Counted from the stretch's first letter, positions 43,608 through 53,710 are shown. The stretch is DNA of 64,000 nucleotides from Falsiroseomonas sp051433195 (GCF_051433195.1 NZ_JBHMFT010000015.1:1-64000); one strand, 5' to 3'. Made by a program: numbers and translations. Notes: generated by a model not told the origin, from the sequence alone.

Positions 43608-44165
43608 ATGATCCTGCTGCGCCACGGCCAGAGCGAGTTCAACCTGCATTTCAGCGCGACGCGCCGAGACCCCGGCATCGCCGACCCGCGCCTGACCCCG
43701 CTCGGCCACCAGCAGGCGGAGGAAGCGGCGGCGGCGCTGGCGGCGGCAGGCATCACGCGCATCATCGCCTCCCCCTACACCCGCGCCCTGCAGACCGCCG
43801 CCCCGGTCGCGCAGCGGCTGGGGGTGCCGGTGCTGGTGAACCCCCTGGTGCGGGAACGCTACGCCTTCAGCTGCGACATCGGCAGCCCCTGCACGGCACT
43901 CGGCGCCGAATGGCCGCATCTCGATTTCCAGCACATGGAGGAGGTGTGGTGGCCGGCGGTGGAGGAACCGGCGGACCAGGTGCTGGCCCGCGCCGCGCTG
44001 TTCCGCGGCGAGATGTCGGCGCTGGAGGATTGGTCCACCACGCTGGTGGTGGCGCATTGGGGCTTCATCCTGGCGATGACCGGCCAGAGCATGCCGAACG
44101 GCAGCTGGCTGCGCTGCGACCCGACCGAACCGGCCCTCACCGAGGTCAGCTGGAAGCACCACTGA
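43608..44165 (+). CDS. Histidine phosphatase (phosphoglycerate mutase-like) family protein
   Basis: The 185-residue protein starts MILLRHGQSEFN, the R-H-G motif with the phosphorylated His. It then has TPLGHQQAEEAAAAL, ASPYTRALQTAAPV and the second catalytic His in LVVAHWGFILAM. This is the branch 1 histidine phosphatase fold. Substrate cannot be told; such proteins hydrolyse sugar phosphates, cobalamin intermediates or phosphoproteins. It is divergent from the Tim44 gene and convergent with glnD. Confidence 0.88.
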   Translation: MILLRHGQSEFNLHFSATRRDPGIADPRLTPLGHQQAEEAAAALAAAGITRIIASPYTRALQTAAPVAQRLGVPVLVNPLVRERYAFSCDIGSPCTALGAEWPHLDFQHMEEVWWPAVEEPADQVLARAALFRGEMSALEDWSTTLVVAHWGFILAMTGQSMPNGSWLRCDPTEPALTEVSWKHH

Positions 44166-44171
44166 TGCGGA

Positions 44172-46967
44172 TCAGACGGTCCTGATGCCTGTGTCGGGCG
44201 GCATCTCGGGCGCGCCGAGCGCCACCAGCAGGGCGCTGCGCAGGGCGGAGAGCTTGCGCTCGTTCTCCACCTTCAGCCCGAACACGTCCTTCACGTAGAA
44301 GACGTCCACCGCCCGCACGCCGTAGGTGGTGATGTGGGCGCTGGCGATCTGCAGGCCCTGGCCGCTGATCGCGGTGGTCACGGCGTGCAGCAGGCCGGGC
44401 CGGTCGCGGCCGTTCACCTCAATCACCGTGTGGGTGTTGGAGGCGTGGTTGTCCAGCACGACGCGCGGCGGGATGGTGACGGCGCGCAGGCGGGCGGGCT
44501 CCCGCCGCAGCTTGGCGATCTCGGCTTCCAGCCGCAGCCGGCCGGACAGCGATTGTTCCACCAGCACGGCCAGCCGCGCCAGGCGGTGCGGCGCATCGAA
44601 GGCGCCGCCGGCGGCGTCCTGCACCCAGAAGGTGTCCAGCGCCATGCCGTTGGTCATGGTGTGGATGCGCGCATCGACGATGGAGGCGCCGGCCACCGCC
44701 AGCGCGCCGGCGATGCGGCTGAACAGGCCGGGGTGGTCGGAACAGTAGACCGTGACCTCGGTGACGGAGCGCGCCTCGATGACGCGGCTGCGGACGGTCA
44801 GCGGGGCGTCGTTGGCCTCGGCCTCCCGGATCATCTCGGCGTGGCGGGCGTGGGTCTCGGGGTCGAAGGACAGCCAGTAGCCGGGGTATCCCAGGCCGAG
44901 GAACAGGTCCGTCTCGGCCTTGGTCTGGTGCGTCAGCAGCGCCGCGGCGGCGGCCCGCGCGCGGGCCACGCGGGTGTCGCGTTCCGGCACCGAAAGCCCG
45001 CCGGCCAGCACTTCCGCCACGCGCCAGTACAATTCGCGCAGCAACGTCGCCTTCCAGCCGTTCCACACCTTCGGCCCGACCGCGCGCATGTCGGACACGG
45101 TGAGGACGAGAAGCAGCTTCAGGCGTTCCGGCGACTGGACGGTCTCGGCGATGTCCAGGATGGTCTTGGGGTCGTCGATGTCACGCTTGAAGGCGGTCTG
45201 GCTGATCAGCAGGTGGTTCAGCACCAGCCAGGAGGCGGTCTCCGTCTCCTCAGGTGAAAGGCCGAGGCGCGGGCAGATTTCCTGCGCCACCTGCGCGCCG
45301 AGTTCCGAATGGTCGCCGCCGCGGCCCTTGGCGATGTCGTGCAGCAGCACGGCCACATACAGCGCGCGGCGCGACTGGATCTGGCCGATCAGCTCGGAGG
45401 CTACCGGCGCAATCTCCCCCAGCTCGCCGCGTTCCAGCGCGGCGAGGACGCCCACCGCCTCGATCGTATGCTCCTCGACCGTGAAGACATGGTAGGTGTC
45501 GAACTGCATCAGGCCGACGATGCGGGCCCAGTCCGGCATGAAGCGGGACAGGAAGCCCACCTCGTTCAGCACGCGCATCTGGCGCGCGGGGTCGCGGCCA
45601 GTCAGCAAGTCCAGGAACAGCGCATTGGCCGGCGGGTCGTCGCGCAGCTGCACCGCGTAGCGCGCGTTGCGGATCAGCGCGCGATGCGCCAGCGGGTGGA
45701 TTTCCAGGTTGCGGTCGCGGGCGGCGCGCACCAGGCGCAGCATGATGGCGGGGTCGGCGGCGACGTTGCGGTCCGGCGCGAACAGCACCTTGCCATCGGC
45801 CAGCGCCATGCCGGCCTGGGACAGCGCGGCATCGCCCGCCGGCACCACGGCGGGCGGGCCGAGGGCCGCGCGTTCCAGCGCCGGCTCGAGCAGCCGCGTC
45901 AGCCGCACCACGTCGCGCGCCGTCAGGAACAGGTGCTTCATGAAGCGCTCGACGCCGTCCTGCACGCCGTGCCGCGTGTAGCCCATGCGGGCGCCGACGA
46001 CGGGTTGCAGGTCGAAGGTCAGGCGTTCCTCGGCGCGGCCGGTCACGTAGTGCAGGTGGAAGCGCACGGTCCACAGGAAGTTCCAGGCGCGGCGGATGGC
46101 GCGCGCCTCCTGCGGCGTCAGCAGGCCGCCGCCGGGCGTGTCGGGGCCGACGAGTTCCGGCATGCGCTGCACGCCGAAGGCGTGGCGCGCCAGCCAGTAC
46201 AGCGTCTGCAGGTCGCGCAGCCCGCCGCGGCCTTCCTTGACGTGGGGCTCCACCAGGAAGGGGCTTTCGCCGTAGCGGGCATGGCGCGTGCTGCGCTCGG
46301 CGCGCTTGGCGGCGAGGAAGGAGGCCAGGCCGCTGGCCTTGCGGGCGGCGAGGAAGGCCTGCTCGAAGCGCTCATACACGGGGCGTTCGCCGGCCAGGAA
46401 CCGGGCGTCGATCAGCGCCGTCTGGATGGTGACGTCGGCGCGCGCATCCTCGATGCATTCGGACAGCGTCCGGGTCGCGTGGCCGACCTTCAGGCCGAGG
46501 TCCCACAGCAGGTACAGCAGGAATTCCACCGAACGCCGTCCCTGCGGGCCGAGCGGCTGGTCCGACAGGAACAGCAGGTCGATATCCGAATAGGGCGCCA
46601 GCACGCCGCGGCCGTAGCCGCCGGTCGCGATCAGCGCGAAGGGCGCTTCCGGCGCGGCGGCCGGATCCTGCGTCGTGGCCAGGGTGTAGGTGTGGATGGC
46701 GGCGACGATGCCGTCCGTGAGGGCCGCCAGCCAGCGCGCGGCGCCGAGACCCGAAAGGTCATGCGCCTCGAAGGCCCGCTGCACCCGGCCCTGCACGCGG
46801 CCGAGCTGGCGGCGCAGCAGGCCGAGGGCCACGTCGCGGGGCACCGGGCGGCCGGCTTCGACCAATCCCGCGATCAGGTCCGGCAGGACCTCGGGCGGTT
46901 CGGTGGGAAGGGCGAGAGCGGCCGCCGGGGTTGGCGGTTGGCCGAGGCTGGCGGTCATTGATGTCAC
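44172..46967 (-). CDS. glnD: [Protein-PII] uridylyltransferase/uridylyl-removing enzyme
   Basis: The 931-residue protein has the nucleotidyltransferase motif GGYGRGVLAPYSDIDLLFL (about residues 116-134), then VKEGRGGLRDLQTLYWLARH. An HD domain (LLHDIAKGRGGDHSELG, about 540) and two C-terminal ACT domains (VTVYCSDHPGLFSRIAGAL near 732 and VIEVNGRDRPGLLHAVTTAI near 845) follow. It adds UMP to PII proteins when glutamine is low and removes it when high, controlling nitrogen assimilation. Its start overlaps the mutS stop by 4 bp. Confidence 0.97.
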   Translation of the reverse strand: MTSMTASLGQPPTPAAALALPTEPPEVLPDLIAGLVEAGRPVPRDVALGLLRRQLGRVQGRVQRAFEAHDLSGLGAARWLAALTDGIVAAIHTYTLATTQDPAAAPEAPFALIATGGYGRGVLAPYSDIDLLFLSDQPLGPQGRRSVEFLLYLLWDLGLKVGHATRTLSECIEDARADVTIQTALIDARFLAGERPVYERFEQAFLAARKASGLASFLAAKRAERSTRHARYGESPFLVEPHVKEGRGGLRDLQTLYWLARHAFGVQRMPELVGPDTPGGGLLTPQEARAIRRAWNFLWTVRFHLHYVTGRAEERLTFDLQPVVGARMGYTRHGVQDGVERFMKHLFLTARDVVRLTRLLEPALERAALGPPAVVPAGDAALSQAGMALADGKVLFAPDRNVAADPAIMLRLVRAARDRNLEIHPLAHRALIRNARYAVQLRDDPPANALFLDLLTGRDPARQMRVLNEVGFLSRFMPDWARIVGLMQFDTYHVFTVEEHTIEAVGVLAALERGELGEIAPVASELIGQIQSRRALYVAVLLHDIAKGRGGDHSELGAQVAQEICPRLGLSPEETETASWLVLNHLLISQTAFKRDIDDPKTILDIAETVQSPERLKLLLVLTVSDMRAVGPKVWNGWKATLLRELYWRVAEVLAGGLSVPERDTRVARARAAAAALLTHQTKAETDLFLGLGYPGYWLSFDPETHARHAEMIREAEANDAPLTVRSRVIEARSVTEVTVYCSDHPGLFSRIAGALAVAGASIVDARIHTMTNGMALDTFWVQDAAGGAFDAPHRLARLAVLVEQSLSGRLRLEAEIAKLRREPARLRAVTIPPRVVLDNHASNTHTVIEVNGRDRPGLLHAVTTAISGQGLQIASAHITTYGVRAVDVFYVKDVFGLKVENERKLSALRSALLVALGAPEMPPDTGIRTV

Positions 46968-49675
46968 ACTAACGTGTCACTTCCCGCTGCAACAGGGTTC
47001 TCGTGCTGCGCTGCGGTAACTTCCGCGGCGAGCGCCTTGAGACGATACAGCGCATCCTGCGCTTCTCGCGGAGTAAGCGTGTCCGGGTCGAGTTCCGCAA
47101 GCTCCGCGTGCAGCGGGCTCGGCGGCGTGGCCTGGGCGGCGCGCGCGAACAGCGGCAATTCCTCCGCCAGGGTGTCCGGCCCGCCGGACCGGGCACGCGC
47201 CTCGAGCGCCGCCAGCACCTCCGCCGCGCGTTTCAGCACCGGGCGCGGCACGCCGGCCAGCCGCGCCACATGCACGCCCCAGCTGCGTTCGGAGGCGCCG
47301 GGGCCGACCAGGTGCTGGAACACCACCTCCCCGCGCCATTCCCGCACCTGCATCCGGGCAAGTTGCACCTCCGGCAGGCGGCCGGCCAGCGCCGTGAGTT
47401 CGTGAAAGTGGCTGGCGAAGATGGCGCGGCAGCGGATGCGGTCGTGCAGCGCCTCCAGCACCGCCCAGGCGATGGCCAGGCCGTCCCAGGTGGCGGTGCC
47501 GCGGCCGACCTCGTCCAGCACGACCAGGCTGCGGGCGGTCGCCTGGTTCAGTATGGCGGCGGTCTCCGCCATCTCGACCATGAAGGTGGACCGCCCGCCG
47601 GCGATATCGTCGCCGCCACCCACGCGCGAGAACAGCCGGTCCACCAGCCCCATCCGGGCCGCGGTCGCCGGCACGAACAGCCCGGCCTGGGCGAGCACCA
47701 CCATCAGCGCGTTCTGCCGCAGCCAGGTGGATTTGCCGGCCATGTTCGGGCCGGTCAGCAGGCACAGGCGCCGGCCGGGCGACAGGTCGCAGTCGTTCGG
47801 CACGAAGGCCCCATGGGTCGACGATCCGCGCGCGCGCTTCTGCACGGCCTCGACCACCGGGTGGCGGCCGGCGGTGATGCAGAACTCCGCGCGCTCCGTC
47901 AGCTCCGGCCGGCACCAGCCGCCCTCGGCGGCCAGCGTCGCGGCGGCCGCGTGCAGGTCGAGCTCGGCCAGCGCCCGCGCGGCGGCGGAGATCGCCGCGC
48001 CGGAGTCCAGCGCCAGGCGCTTCAGATGCGCGATGCAGGCGCGTTCGCGGGTGGCCGCACGGTCGCCGGCCTCCGCCACCTTGCGGTCGAGCTCGGCCAG
48101 CGCCGGGCAGGTGAAGCGCATGGCGCTCGCCATCGTCGCCCGGTGGATCTTCGCATAGCGCGGGTCGGGATGGGCCGCGTCGCGCAAAAGCTTCTCGCCG
48201 GCCGCGGACGGGACCTCCGCCAGGAAGCCGTATTGCTGGTGGTGGCGGATCTTGAGGCTGGCGACGCCCCATTCCTGGGCCAGGTCCGTCTGCAAGGCCG
48301 CCACCGCCTCCCGCGCCCCGTCGCGCAGGCGGCGCAGCGCGTCGAGCTCGCCGTCGTAGCCGGCGGCGATCATGCCGCCATCCTCCAGCCGCGCCGGCAG
48401 CTTTTCCAGGTTCAGCGCGCGGGCGAATTCGGCGGCCAGCGCCGGGTCCAGCCGCAGGACGGCCTGGGCGGCCAGGATCGGCGCGGGCGGCGGCAGCGGC
48501 GCCTCGGTGATGGCGGCGGCAGCGGCCTCGACCCGGGCGAGGCCGGTGGAGATCGCCGCGAAATCCCGCGGAAAACAGCGATCCAGCGCCAGCCGGCCAA
48601 GCGCGCGGGCCATGTCCGGCGCGCCCTTCAGCGTGGTGCGGAGCGCCGTGCGCGTCGCCTCCGCGCCAAGCAGGAAGGCCACCGCATCGTGCCGGGCGGA
48701 GACCGCCTCCGCCTCCGCCAGCGGCGCGGCAAGCCGGGCGGCGAGTTCGCGGGCGCCGGCGGCGGTCAGGGTGCGGTCCACGGCGGCGAACAGCGTCGCC
48801 TCCGTCCCGCCGCGCTGGTCCCGCAGGATCTCCAGGCTGCGGCGGGTGGCGGCGTCCAGCGCCATGGTGCCGGCCGCACCGGCTTGTGGCCGCGGCGGAT
48901 CCAGCCGCGGCAGCGCGCCCGCCTGGGTTTCCCGCACGTAGGACAGGGCGAGGCCGGCGGCTGCCAGCTCCGCCCCGGAGAACCGCCCGAAGCCGTCCAG
49001 CGTCGCGACGCCGAAGGCCTCCCGCAGCAGCCGGGCGGCATCACGCGCCGGGGCGCGTTCGGCGATGCGGCCGGGCAGGCGCTGGGCGAGTTCGGACAGC
49101 GCGGCGAACTCCGGCGGTGCCACCGCCTCCACCGGCTCGATCCGCGCCAGCAGCCCGCCGAGATCCTCCCGCGGCAGGGCCATGGTCTCGAACCCGCCGG
49201 TCGAGACGTCGATCCAGGCGGCGCCGAAGCCGCCTTCCGCCTCGGCCAGGGCCAGCAGCCAGGCGGGGCGGGCGGCATCCAGGAGTCCCTCCTCGGTCAC
49301 CGTCGCGGGGGTGACAACTCGGACAACCTCGCGCCGGATGGTGGAGGATTTCCGCGCCTTCGCCGCCTCCGGCGTCTCCACCTGGTCGCAGACGGCAACC
49401 CGGAAGCCGTGCCGGATCAGCTTCGCCAGGTAGGCTTCCCAGGAATGGACGGGCACGCCGGCCATCGGCACCTTCTGGCCGCGATGCTCGCCGCGGAAGG
49501 CCACCGCGATATCCAGCACCGGGGCGGCGGCCTCCGCATCGCCGAAGAACAGTTCGAAGAAATCGCCCATGCGGAAGAAGACCAGCGCATCCGGATGCGC
49601 CGCCTTGGCCGCGAACCACTGCGCCAGCGCCGGGGTGGCGCCTTCCGCGGGTGGGAAATTTCGGAGGTCCGTCAC
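46964..49675 (-). CDS. mutS: DNA mismatch repair protein MutS
   Basis: The 903-residue protein shows the mismatch-wedge motif FFRMGDFFELFF (Phe-x-Glu at residues 39-41), the connector and clamp domains, and the ATPase: Walker A LLTGPNMAGKSTWLRQ (about residue 640), GGGDDIAGGRSTFMVEM, LVVLDEVGRGTATWDGLAIAWAVLE (Walker B) and ASHFHELT. It recognises base mismatches and recruits MutL. It is divergent from maeB across about 105 bp and precedes glnD, a widespread alphaproteobacterial cluster. Confidence 0.97.
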   Translation of the reverse strand: MTDLRNFPPAEGATPALAQWFAAKAAHPDALVFFRMGDFFELFFGDAEAAAPVLDIAVAFRGEHRGQKVPMAGVPVHSWEAYLAKLIRHGFRVAVCDQVETPEAAKARKSSTIRREVVRVVTPATVTEEGLLDAARPAWLLALAEAEGGFGAAWIDVSTGGFETMALPREDLGGLLARIEPVEAVAPPEFAALSELAQRLPGRIAERAPARDAARLLREAFGVATLDGFGRFSGAELAAAGLALSYVRETQAGALPRLDPPRPQAGAAGTMALDAATRRSLEILRDQRGGTEATLFAAVDRTLTAAGARELAARLAAPLAEAEAVSARHDAVAFLLGAEATRTALRTTLKGAPDMARALGRLALDRCFPRDFAAISTGLARVEAAAAAITEAPLPPPAPILAAQAVLRLDPALAAEFARALNLEKLPARLEDGGMIAAGYDGELDALRRLRDGAREAVAALQTDLAQEWGVASLKIRHHQQYGFLAEVPSAAGEKLLRDAAHPDPRYAKIHRATMASAMRFTCPALAELDRKVAEAGDRAATRERACIAHLKRLALDSGAAISAAARALAELDLHAAAATLAAEGGWCRPELTERAEFCITAGRHPVVEAVQKRARGSSTHGAFVPNDCDLSPGRRLCLLTGPNMAGKSTWLRQNALMVVLAQAGLFVPATAARMGLVDRLFSRVGGGDDIAGGRSTFMVEMAETAAILNQATARSLVVLDEVGRGTATWDGLAIAWAVLEALHDRIRCRAIFASHFHELTALAGRLPEVQLARMQVREWRGEVVFQHLVGPGASERSWGVHVARLAGVPRPVLKRAAEVLAALEARARSGGPDTLAEELPLFARAAQATPPSPLHAELAELDPDTLTPREAQDALYRLKALAAEVTAAQHENPVAAGSDTLV

Positions 49676-49780
49676 CCGTCATCCCTAGCCCGCCGCATCG
49701 GCGATGCGGAAGCCCCCGCTTCCCAGGCATCCCACAGGCTGCGATGAAGGGAGGACGGGGAGTTGGGGAAGACCGTGACC

Positions 49781-52090
49781 ATGGATGAAACGCTCAAGCA
49801 ACCGGCCGAAGCCCTGGCCGATACGCGCACCGCCCGGATCACGGAGCAGGAAGCGCTGGCGATGCATGCCGAGGGCCGGCCGGGCAAGCTCGAGATCCGG
49901 CTGACCAAGCCGCTGACCACCGCCCGCGACCTGTCGCTGGCCTACAGCCCCGGCGTGGCGGCGCCCTGCCTGCACATCCACAAGAACCCGGCGCTGGCCT
50001 ACGACTACACCAGCAAGGGCAACTTTGTTGCCGTCATCAGCAACGGTACGGCGGTGCTCGGGCTCGGCAACCTCGGCGCCCTGGCCTCGAAGCCGGTAAT
50101 GGAGGGCAAGGTCGCGCTGTTCAAGCGCTTCGCCGATGTGGACGGCATCGATCTGTGCCTGGACACGGAGGATGTGGACGCCTTCGTCAATTGCGTCCGC
50201 TATCTCGGCCCGTCCTTCGGCGGCATCAACCTGGAAGACATCAAGGCGCCGGAATGCTTCGTCATCGAGCAGCGGCTGCGCGAGCTGATGGACATTCCCG
50301 TCTTCCACGATGACCAGCACGGCACTGCGATCGTCGCCGCCGCCGGCCTGATCAACGCCTGCCACCTGACCGGCCGCGACCTGAAAAGCGTGAAGCTGGT
50401 GATCAACGGCGCCGGCGCCGCGGCGGTGGCCTGCGCGGAACTGGTCAAGGCCATGGGCATCCACCCGCAGCACGTCATCCTGGCCGACACCAAGGGCGTG
50501 ATCTACCGCGGCCGGACGGAGGGCATGAACCAGTGGAAGTCGGCGCACGCCGCCGATACCAGCTGCCGCACCCTGGCCCAGGCCATGGAAGGGGCGGACT
50601 GCTTCATGGGCCTGTCCGTGAAGGGCGCCGTGACGCCGGAGATGGTGCGGTCCATGGCCGCCCACCCGATCATCTTCGCCATGGCCAACCCGGACCCCGA
50701 GATCACCCCGGACGAAGCCCGCGCCGTGCGGCCGGACTGCATCATCGCCACCGGCCGCAGCGACTACCCGAACCAGGTCAACAACGTGCTCGGCTTCCCC
50801 TTCATCTTCCGCGGCGCGCTGGACGTTCGCGCCAGCACGATCAACGACCCGATGAAGGTCGCCGCCGCGCATGCCCTGGCGTTGCTGGCGCGCGAACACG
50901 TGCCGGAGGAAGTGGCCGGTGCGGGCGCCGGCAAGTCGCTGCGCTTCGGGCCGGACTACATCATCCCCAACGCCTTCGACCCGCGCCTGATCAGCCGCAT
51001 CCCGCCCGCCGTCGCCAAGGCGGCGATGGACAGCGGCGTGGCGCGCAAGCCGATCCCGGACCTGCACCGCTACGCCCGCGACCTGGCCGGGCGGCTCGAT
51101 TCCACCGCGCATGCGATGGAGGCGATCGCCGAGCGCGTGCAGGCCAACCCGCGCCGCGTGGTCTTCGCCGAGGGCGAGGAGGAACGCGTGATCCGCGCCG
51201 CCATCGCCTTCCGCAACGCCGGCTACGGCACGCCCGTGCTGGTCGGGCGGGAGGACCGGGTGAACGAGGTGGTGGCATCCCTCGGCATCGCGATGCCGGA
51301 AGGCGTCGAGATCCACAACGCCCGCCTGTCGGATCGCAACACCGCCTATGCCGACTGGCTGTACGCCAAGAAGCAGCGCCAGGGCTTCCTGCAGCGGGAC
51401 TGCCAGCGCCTGGTGAACCTGGACCGCAACGTCTTCGCCGCCTGCATGGTCGCCGCCGGCGATGCCGATGCGATGGTGACGGGCGCGACCCGCAGCTATG
51501 CCGCGACACTGGAAGGCGTGCTGACCGCGATCGACCCCGCGCCGGGCACCGTGCTGTTCGGCCTGACCCTGATGCTGGCGCGGCGGTCCGGCACCGTGCT
51601 GGTGGCGGATACCGCCATCCATGAACGGCCGGATGCGGCGACCCTGGCCGAGATCGCCAGCCGCGCCGCGGCCGCCGCCCGCCGCCTGGGGCACGAGCCG
51701 CGCGTCGCCTTCCTGTCCTTCTCCACCTTCGGCGACCCCAAGGGCAGCATCCCCGGCAATGTCCGCGATGCCGTGAAGCTGCTCGACCAGCGCCAGGTGG
51801 ATTTCGAATACGACGGCGAAATGGCGGCCGACGTGGCGTTGGATCCGGGGCTGCGCGCCGCGCTGTACCCGTTCTGCCGCCTCACCGGCCCGGCCAATGT
51901 CCTGGTGATGCCCGGCCTGCACGCAGCCCACATCCTGACCAAGGCGGCACCAAGGCTGACGTCCGCGCAGACCATCGGCCCGCTGCTGATGGGCCTGTCC
52001 GCGCCGGTGCAGATCGTCGGCATGGAAGCCGGCGTGAACCAGATCCTGGACATCGCCTGCCTCGCCGCCCACGCCGCGCTGCCGAAGTGA
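49781..52090 (+). CDS. maeB: NADP-dependent malic enzyme with C-terminal phosphotransacetylase-like domain
   Basis: About 769 residues. The malic enzyme part has TTARDLSLAYSPGVAAPC, the NAD(P) loop VINGAGAAAVACAELV, FHDDQHGTAIVAAAGLINA and FAMANPDPEITPDEA. The C-terminal 330 residues (RVVFAEGEEERVIRAAIAFRNAGYGTPVLVG onward) are the phosphate acetyl/butyryltransferase-like domain, which senses acetyl-CoA. It oxidatively decarboxylates malate to pyruvate, producing NADPH. Alternative starts are GTG 49775 and TTG 49763; GGGGAAG is best spaced for the GTG. Confidence 0.95.
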   Translation: MDETLKQPAEALADTRTARITEQEALAMHAEGRPGKLEIRLTKPLTTARDLSLAYSPGVAAPCLHIHKNPALAYDYTSKGNFVAVISNGTAVLGLGNLGALASKPVMEGKVALFKRFADVDGIDLCLDTEDVDAFVNCVRYLGPSFGGINLEDIKAPECFVIEQRLRELMDIPVFHDDQHGTAIVAAAGLINACHLTGRDLKSVKLVINGAGAAAVACAELVKAMGIHPQHVILADTKGVIYRGRTEGMNQWKSAHAADTSCRTLAQAMEGADCFMGLSVKGAVTPEMVRSMAAHPIIFAMANPDPEITPDEARAVRPDCIIATGRSDYPNQVNNVLGFPFIFRGALDVRASTINDPMKVAAAHALALLAREHVPEEVAGAGAGKSLRFGPDYIIPNAFDPRLISRIPPAVAKAAMDSGVARKPIPDLHRYARDLAGRLDSTAHAMEAIAERVQANPRRVVFAEGEEERVIRAAIAFRNAGYGTPVLVGREDRVNEVVASLGIAMPEGVEIHNARLSDRNTAYADWLYAKKQRQGFLQRDCQRLVNLDRNVFAACMVAAGDADAMVTGATRSYAATLEGVLTAIDPAPGTVLFGLTLMLARRSGTVLVADTAIHERPDAATLAEIASRAAAAARRLGHEPRVAFLSFSTFGDPKGSIPGNVRDAVKLLDQRQVDFEYDGEMAADVALDPGLRAALYPFCRLTGPANVLVMPGLHAAHILTKAAPRLTSAQTIGPLLMGLSAPVQIVGMEAGVNQILDIACLAAHAALPK

Positions 52091-52091
52091 C

Positions 52092-52565
52092 ATGGCGGCG
52101 CCGGTCTGCACCATCGGCTACGAGGATGCGACGCCGGCGCGGCTGATCGCGACGCTGCGCGACCAGGGCATCGCGACCCTGGTCGATGTCCGCGCCCTGG
52201 CGAACAGCCGCAGGCCGGGCTTCGCCAAGCGGGCGCTGGGCGCGGCGCTGGCGGAGGCCGGCATCGGCTACCTGCACGTGCCGGCGCTCGGCACGCCGGC
52301 GGAAGGCCGGGCGGCCGTGCGCGAGGGCCGGCCGGAGGAGATGCGCCGCATCTTCGCGCACAGGCTGGCGGGGGTGGAGGCGCAGGCCGCGCTGGCGTCG
52401 CTATCCGACCTGGCGCGGCGGCAGGCGGTGTGCCTGCTGTGCCTGGAAGCCGACCCGCAACGCTGCCACCGGACCCTGGTGGCGGAGGCCGTGGGCTTGC
52501 CCGTTCATCACCTCAGCGCCGCGACGCCCGCCCCCCCAGGTAGCGCTGCTCCGGCCGGTAGCTGA
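52092..52565 (+). CDS. DUF488-family protein
   Basis: The 157-residue protein begins VCTIGYEDATPARLIATLRDQGIATLVDVRALANSRRPGFAK and ends its core with VCLLCLEADPQRCHRTLVAEAV. The T-I-G-Y and C-x-E-x-x-x-x-x-C-H-R motifs define DUF488; the Cys/His pairs may bind metal. No biochemical role is settled. It begins 2 bp after the maeB stop, so it is probably co-transcribed with it. Confidence 0.85.
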   Translation: MAAPVCTIGYEDATPARLIATLRDQGIATLVDVRALANSRRPGFAKRALGAALAEAGIGYLHVPALGTPAEGRAAVREGRPEEMRRIFAHRLAGVEAQAALASLSDLARRQAVCLLCLEADPQRCHRTLVAEAVGLPVHHLSAATPAPPGSAAPAGS

Positions 52566-52665
52566 GCCACCGGCGTAGGTTGCGCAGGAAATCGCGCACC
52601 GGCGTGCGGGCGCGGAAGGCGAGGACGGCGAAGTCGGACTTGGCGAAAGCGGGGGTTGCAGGCAT
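52513..52665 (-). CDS. Possible small basic protein, convergent with DUF488
   Basis: The 50-residue frame reads MPATPAFAKSDFAVLAFRAR, then TPVRDFLRNLRRWLSYRPEQRY, then LGGRASRR. GGGAG lies nine bases before the ATG at 52665. The amphipathic, Arg-rich helix recalls DUF1127-type short proteins without a firm match. It overlaps the end of the DUF488 gene by 53 bp on the opposite strand. It may be real, but the evidence is the ribosome binding site and composition only. Confidence 0.4.
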   Translation of the reverse strand: MPATPAFAKSDFAVLAFRARTPVRDFLRNLRRWLSYRPEQRYLGGRASRR

Positions 52666-52843
52666 GACGGAAGGCTCCCGATCCTTGGGTTCGCCTTCCT
52701 GGCGTAGCAAATCCATGTGCCGTCGGTGTGTCGGCAATATGTCGCAAGATGTCGGGCTGGGACATCCGGCGGACGCATCATGGCAGCGCCGGATGAATCA
52801 AACGTTGCCGCGCCCGGGGTTTGGACGTGGCGCCGCGACGGCT

Positions 52844-53710
52844 ATGATGAGAGAACGAAATATCCTGATCCGAAGGTGGCCGAGCGTGCTCCGTAGGCTG
52901 TTCTCCTCCCGCCCCGTCGCCCCGCGCGTGGCCCGCAGCACCTACTGCTTCCTGGGCACGAGGGCGGTGGCGCTGACCCATTCGGGCCTGAAGATCTTCC
53001 TCGACGTGCGCGATATCGGCATGACGCCGCACATCGCCCTGTCCGGGGAATGGGAGCGCCAGGTCGAGAACCTGCTGCGCCGCCTGCTCCGGCCCGGCGC
53101 GCAGGTGGTCGAGGTCGGCGCCAACATGGGCTACCACACCTTGGCGATGGCCCAGGTGATCGGCGATGCCGGCCATGTGCATGCCTTCGAAGCCAATCCC
53201 CGCGTGCTGGCGCTGCTGCGCGACAGCGTCACGGTGAACGGGTTCAACGGGCGCGTCACGGTGCATGGCGCCGCCGCGGTGGCGAGCGCCGGCCCCGTCG
53301 CCTTCGCCGCCCACCCCCAGAACATCGGCAGCGGCCACCTCGCCCAGGCCGACACCGTGGCGAGCTATTCCGAACGCTTCGAGGCGCGCGGCGTGCGGAT
53401 CGACGACGTACTGGCCGGGCTGCCGGCGGCCGACCTGATGCGGCTGGATTGCGAGGGCAGCGAGCCCCTGGCGCTGCGCGGGGCGGAAGCGCTGATCCGC
53501 CGTTCGCCCGACCTGCTGATGATGACGGAATGGGACGCGCCGATGATCGCGGTGCGGGAGGATCCGGCCGGCTTCGAGGCCTGGCTGCGCGGCCTGGGCT
53601 TCGACCACGTGCAGCAGATCATGCCCGATGGCCTGCGCCTTCTGGCCCCGGGCAACCTGCCGGACATTCCGCACGCCGACCTGCTGCTGTCCCGCCGCCC
53701 GATCGCCTGA
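52844..53710 (+). CDS. FkbM-family SAM-dependent methyltransferase
   Basis: About 288 residues. The Rossmann motif I VVEVGANMGYHTLAMAQVIGDAGHVHAFEANPR is followed by RIDDVLAGLPAADLMRLDCEGSEPLALRGAEALI, the FkbM block with the D-C-E-G motif. These enzymes O-methylate sugars, lipids or polyketides. The N-terminus has a basic stretch (RRWPSVLRRLFSSRPV) of unclear role. The start is uncertain: ATG 52844 lacks a good Shine-Dalgarno sequence, ATG 52793 is upstream, and GTG 52886 follows AAGGTGG. Confidence 0.83.
   Translation: MMRERNILIRRWPSVLRRLFSSRPVAPRVARSTYCFLGTRAVALTHSGLKIFLDVRDIGMTPHIALSGEWERQVENLLRRLLRPGAQVVEVGANMGYHTLAMAQVIGDAGHVHAFEANPRVLALLRDSVTVNGFNGRVTVHGAAAVASAGPVAFAAHPQNIGSGHLAQADTVASYSERFEARGVRIDDVLAGLPAADLMRLDCEGSEPLALRGAEALIRRSPDLLMMTEWDAPMIAVREDPAGFEAWLRGLGFDHVQQIMPDGLRLLAPGNLPDIPHADLLLSRRPIA

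Noticed and set aside
49685..52114. Long minus-strand frame opposite maeB
   Set aside because: It is fully covered by the well-conserved malic enzyme gene and has His/Gly/Arg-rich composition without family motifs.
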